From: Paenibacillus sp. FSL H8-0548
GTDB lineage: Bacteria; Bacillota; Bacilli; Paenibacillales; Paenibacillaceae
Length of the DNA: 64,000 nucleotides
Assembly: GCF_038630985.1 (NCBI RefSeq)
Contig: NZ_CP152049.1
Coordinates: forward strand, 3,057,501-3,121,500
Direction of reading: 5' to 3'
In this document: piece by piece, positions 61,970-64,000 of the stretch
How positions within the stretch are numbered: the first letter of the stretch is position 1
Layout: each line of letters starts with the position of its first letter
Notes under the pieces: generated by a model
The model's database searches: none
The model's input: the letters and a program-made list of their open reading frames with translations, nothing else
What the model was told of the DNA's origin: nothing
Program-made: the position numbers and the translations under genes

Positions 61970-62740
61970 ATGGAGTCCTTTACGATTACTCGAAAAGAGA
62001 TGGCGTGCCTGCTGCTTGCCTTGGACGGCAAGCATGGTCAGAAGCCGCTTCAGGTACTGCAAGCCGCATGGACCAAAACACATCAGGGCGATTTGGAAAA
62101 AGGGTCGGGATTGCCTGCGTTTTTATCCACGCTGCTGCCTCCAATTATTGAGAAGCTAATTAAAGGCAATGAGCTCAAAGGCTTCTCACTTCATGATATA
62201 GCTGCGCTCGGCAAGCTGATTGAATATTCAAATCTATCGATAACTTCGATGCAGAATTGGGTAAAGCGTGATTTCAAGCTTTATTTTGATTGTCCAAAGG
62301 CAGGTAAAAAATATTCGCTTAATCAAGCGGCGTTATTGTTCATTATTGATGATTTAAAGTCAAATTTAGATTTTGAATCTATACGCAAGCTGTTTGAGAT
62401 TATTTTTAAGAAGCCGGAGGACATGGCAGATGATCTTATTGGTCCAATTGAACTATATGCAGCATACACAAGTATGTTTGAGGAATTGGATGCTAATAAC
62501 GATCAATTGCTTGATATTTCCGGTCATTTGAAGGAGCATCCGCATCAGGATCAACTGACTGAGCATGTGATTCGCTCCTCAGCGAATCAATTTGCCAGCC
62601 GACTGCCCAATTTATCGGAGAAGCAATGGGAAGCGGTTCGTAATATTTTACTCGTTGCGGTTATATCGATTCAGACGTCTTACTTTCATTCGTTGGCCAG
62701 GCGTTATTGCAACGCGACTTTATTTCTAAATCCGGAGTAA
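61970..62740 (+). CDS. DUF1836 family protein
   Basis: A 256-residue cytoplasmic protein of unknown function. DUF1836 landmarks: FTITRKEMACLLLALDGKHG, LPAFLSTLLPPIIEKLIKGN, GFSLHDIAALGKLIEYSNLS, SMQNWVKRDFKLYF, KKYSLNQAALLFIIDDLKS and LDFESIRKLFEIIF. The central part resembles MerR-like helix-turn-helix segments, so a regulatory role is possible. ATG 61970 follows AGGAGGAAGGG; the frame opens at 61922 without a site. Its stop is followed directly by the promoter of the riboswitch transcript. Confidence 0.88.
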   Translation: MESFTITRKEMACLLLALDGKHGQKPLQVLQAAWTKTHQGDLEKGSGLPAFLSTLLPPIIEKLIKGNELKGFSLHDIAALGKLIEYSNLSITSMQNWVKRDFKLYFDCPKAGKKYSLNQAALLFIIDDLKSNLDFESIRKLFEIIFKKPEDMADDLIGPIELYAAYTSMFEELDANNDQLLDISGHLKEHPHQDQLTEHVIRSSANQFASRLPNLSEKQWEAVRNILLVAVISIQTSYFHSLARRYCNATLFLNPE

Positions 62741-62756
62741 ATTAGGTCTAATGGTA

Positions 62757-62785
62757 TGTACAAGCTCTCTGAAATAACCTATACT
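62757..62785 (+). promoter_or_regulatory. promoter of the c-di-GMP riboswitch / chemotaxis receptor transcript
   Basis: TGTACA (62757-62762), 17-bp spacer, TATACT (62780-62785). Transcription would begin near 62792, just before the aptamer. Confidence 0.6.
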
Positions 62786-62807
62786 GGGGAGTGTTGTAAA
62801 TAAACAG

Positions 62808-62906
62808 ACATAGACAAACTGAAAAGGCAAGCTAATTGAAAGATTAGTACGCAAAGTTATGGGCCTAAGGTGTTCACACTACGGCGGCCAGACCGCCGGA
62901 AGGATA
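62808..62906 (+). ncRNA. c-di-GMP-I (GEMM) riboswitch aptamer
   Basis: Core features of the GEMM-I class are in order: GGCAA (62826-62830), the P1b stem CTAAT-TGAAAG-ATTAG with its GAAA tetraloop, CGCAAAG (62850-62856), the receptor-side GGGCCTAAGG (62861-62870), and a second stem CGGCGG-CCAGA-CCGCCG (62882-62898). A terminator and a chemotaxis receptor follow, a known target class of this riboswitch. Boundaries are approximate. Confidence 0.82.
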
Positions 62907-62919
62907 TAAGCGATATTGA

Positions 62920-62954
62920 AGCTGTCCGCCTCCTGTGGCTGGATAGCTTTTTTG
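62920..62954 (+). terminator. riboswitch expression-platform terminator
   Basis: AGCTGTCC (62920-62927) and GGATAGCT (62941-62948) with inner GCC/GGC pairing, then six T (62948-62953). It is 30 bases before the start codon, so c-di-GMP should control read-through into the receptor gene. Confidence 0.85.
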
Positions 62955-62985
62955 CTTATTTCAGGAAACAGAGGAGAGAGAAAAC

Positions 62986-64000
62986 ATGTTTCTTAAAGTG
63001 TGGATGGAGAGAATTGCAAAGATTTCAAAGAGGCTGAATACTAAGAAAATAACGACCAGGCTGCTCATTATTTGTGCAATCATTACTATTTTTAATTTAG
63101 GTTCCGGTATTTTTATTTACGTACAGAATCTCTCAGTAGCCAGCTCCATTGAAAATTCAGAAGAGCTGTCAAAAGCAGAACGTAATTATCAAAGCATTTC
63201 AAACCAACTGCTGAAGACGATGCTGCTTATGGTCGATGCCATCGAGAATGGACAAAGCGATGCGGAAGCCGTAATGAAAGATTTGGAAGGCTTGCCTCCA
63301 AAGATCGATGAATTAGAGAAACAGCTTATTGAAATGGACAAAGACTATCCCCCTGTCACTGAAGATGGTCCTAGATATGCGAATCAAGTTGGAGTTATCC
63401 GGCTTGCACTAGACAATCTTAAACAGACGAGTACAGATGTTACTGGTTTAACGATAGAAGAAAAATCGCTGCGGGTCAGTAATTTGATCGGCGTCTACAC
63501 GATTATCCTTAACTATTCCAATGATATGATGACTGATCGATTAACCCGCGATGCGGGTATAACACAAACAGCGCTTAACAATGACGTATCAAGTGCCAAC
63601 ATGATTGTACTGATCAACGTTATCTTACTTGCGATTTTGCCGGCGCTTATGATTTTTGCCGTCACGAGATCGATTAAGACGGGACTTTCCGGCATTACAA
63701 GAAGAATTCATGCTTACGGTGACAATAACTTTACAACTCAGGAAAAGCTCGTTCGTTCTGATGAGTTTGGAGATATCGATGTTGCATTGGCAGCAATGGG
63801 CGATAATTTACGGGAAACCATTAAGGCTACATTAACGGTCAGCGAATCTGTACTGCAAGTTTCACGCAATATGGACACGATGATTGGCAGCAATCGTAAA
63901 GCTTCCGAGGATGTGAAGGGTCAGGTTGATCTTGGCAGAGAAGCACTGCTCTCACAGTATGATGATGCATCATCAATCTCAGCAGTAACCGAGCAAATTT
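62986..64000 (+). CDS. methyl-accepting chemotaxis protein, 3'-truncated by the window
   Basis: The first 338 residues of a membrane receptor. Basic start (MFLKVWMERIAKISKRLNTK), helix 1 (LLIICAIITIFNLGSGIFIY, about 26-45), a helical four-helix-bundle-type extracellular domain (about 50-205), helix 2 (MIVLINVILLAILPALMIFA), HAMP (about 226-280, ending DEFGDIDVALAAMGDNLRET), and the start of the cytoplasmic signalling domain (SSISAVTEQI at the edge). Frame stays open to the last base. ATG 62986 follows GAGGAGAGAG. Controlled by the upstream c-di-GMP riboswitch, linking receptor level to the motile/sessile decision. Confidence 0.92.
   Translation, partial: MFLKVWMERIAKISKRLNTKKITTRLLIICAIITIFNLGSGIFIYVQNLSVASSIENSEELSKAERNYQSISNQLLKTMLLMVDAIENGQSDAEAVMKDLEGLPPKIDELEKQLIEMDKDYPPVTEDGPRYANQVGVIRLALDNLKQTSTDVTGLTIEEKSLRVSNLIGVYTIILNYSNDMMTDRLTRDAGITQTALNNDVSSANMIVLINVILLAILPALMIFAVTRSIKTGLSGITRRIHAYGDNNFTTQEKLVRSDEFGDIDVALAAMGDNLRETIKATLTVSESVLQVSRNMDTMIGSNRKASEDVKGQVDLGREALLSQYDDASSISAVTEQI

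Noticed and set aside
61909-62151. 80-codon plus-strand frame at the start of the DUF1836 gene
   Set aside because: Out-of-frame shadow; the DUF1836 start with AGGAGGAAGGG is far better supported.

Overview
The window looks like a chromosomal segment of a Paenibacillus-type Firmicute. The evidence is the gene families together: several LplABC/YtcP-type sugar transporters, YesM/YesN-type two-component systems, an SLH-anchored modular xylanase, a class II (B12) ribonucleotide reductase, Bacillus-type housekeeping genes (xpt, ywnA-, yqzE-, yqhG-, yqhH-, yrzA-like), cre-like catabolite sites, strong AGGAGG-type ribosome binding sites and frequent TTG/GTG starts. No phage, transposase, CRISPR array or rRNA was seen. 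All assignments come from reading the sequence and remembered family knowledge; no database search was run.

Layout. 1-2216: end of a 2'-5' RNA ligase-like gene, tRNA-Leu, xpt, and an Rrf2-family regulator with two perfect palindromes on its promoter. 2219-5983 (minus): a maltodextrin-type ABC operon with a LacI/cre-like site on its promoter and a terminator in its leader. 6174-11829: cell-wall genes (divergent polysaccharide deacetylase, CwlD-like amidase) and the yqzE/yqhG/yqhH neighbourhood. 12013-14884: nrdJ under a NrdR-box-like palindrome. 14885-17118: two AT-rich single genes (histidine phosphatase, PhzF-like) separated by four copies of a hairpin plus a CTAACGGG-like boundary, resembling gene cassettes. 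17421-22016: a 1482-residue GH10 xylanase with a recent 453-bp in-frame duplication and SLH anchor. 22170-31829: a phytanoyl-CoA dioxygenase-like gene, a UPF0303 protein, a complete LplBC/LplA-type transporter, its AraC-type membrane regulator, an aldo/keto reductase and a D-2-hydroxyacid dehydrogenase.

31841-35505: an arsenic operon (arsR, flavoprotein, arsB, arsC) with two ATCAA-N6-TTGAT operators. 35540-37547: fadH-like reductase and an anchored alpha/beta hydrolase (minus). 37775-40520: phoX-tatA-tatC, a phosphatase with its own Tat translocase. 40613-49263: a sugar regulon made of a GH43-like protein, a YesM/YesN pair, an ABC transporter and a flavoprotein. The GH43-like gene and the transporter share a near-identical 26-bp site placed exactly 20 bp before each -10. 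49320-51099: an amidase and a yrzA-like gene. 51168-51287: a two-tier palindromic repeat. 51345-56713 (minus): a sugar:H+ symporter and a binding-protein/kinase/regulator trio like the XylFII-LytS-YesN xylose sensor. 56870-60039: an orphan permease in which two LplB- and LplC-like halves are fused, followed by an M48 protease with ankyrin repeats. 60074-62740: tRNA-Pro, tRNA-Thr, a CNNM/CorC-type membrane protein and a DUF1836 protein. 62757-64000: a c-di-GMP-I riboswitch with terminator controlling a chemotaxis receptor that runs off the window.

Overall this is a plant-polysaccharide lifestyle region: extracellular xylanase, several oligosaccharide importers each with a local sensor, and carbon catabolite control written into the promoters. 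None of the sugar ABC systems here encodes its own ATPase, so they probably share an MsmX-type ATPase elsewhere. The least explained items are the cassette-like boundaries at 15-17 kb, the leader terminator before malE, the fused permease/ankyrin-protease pair, and the paired operators at 41.9 and 44.6 kb.
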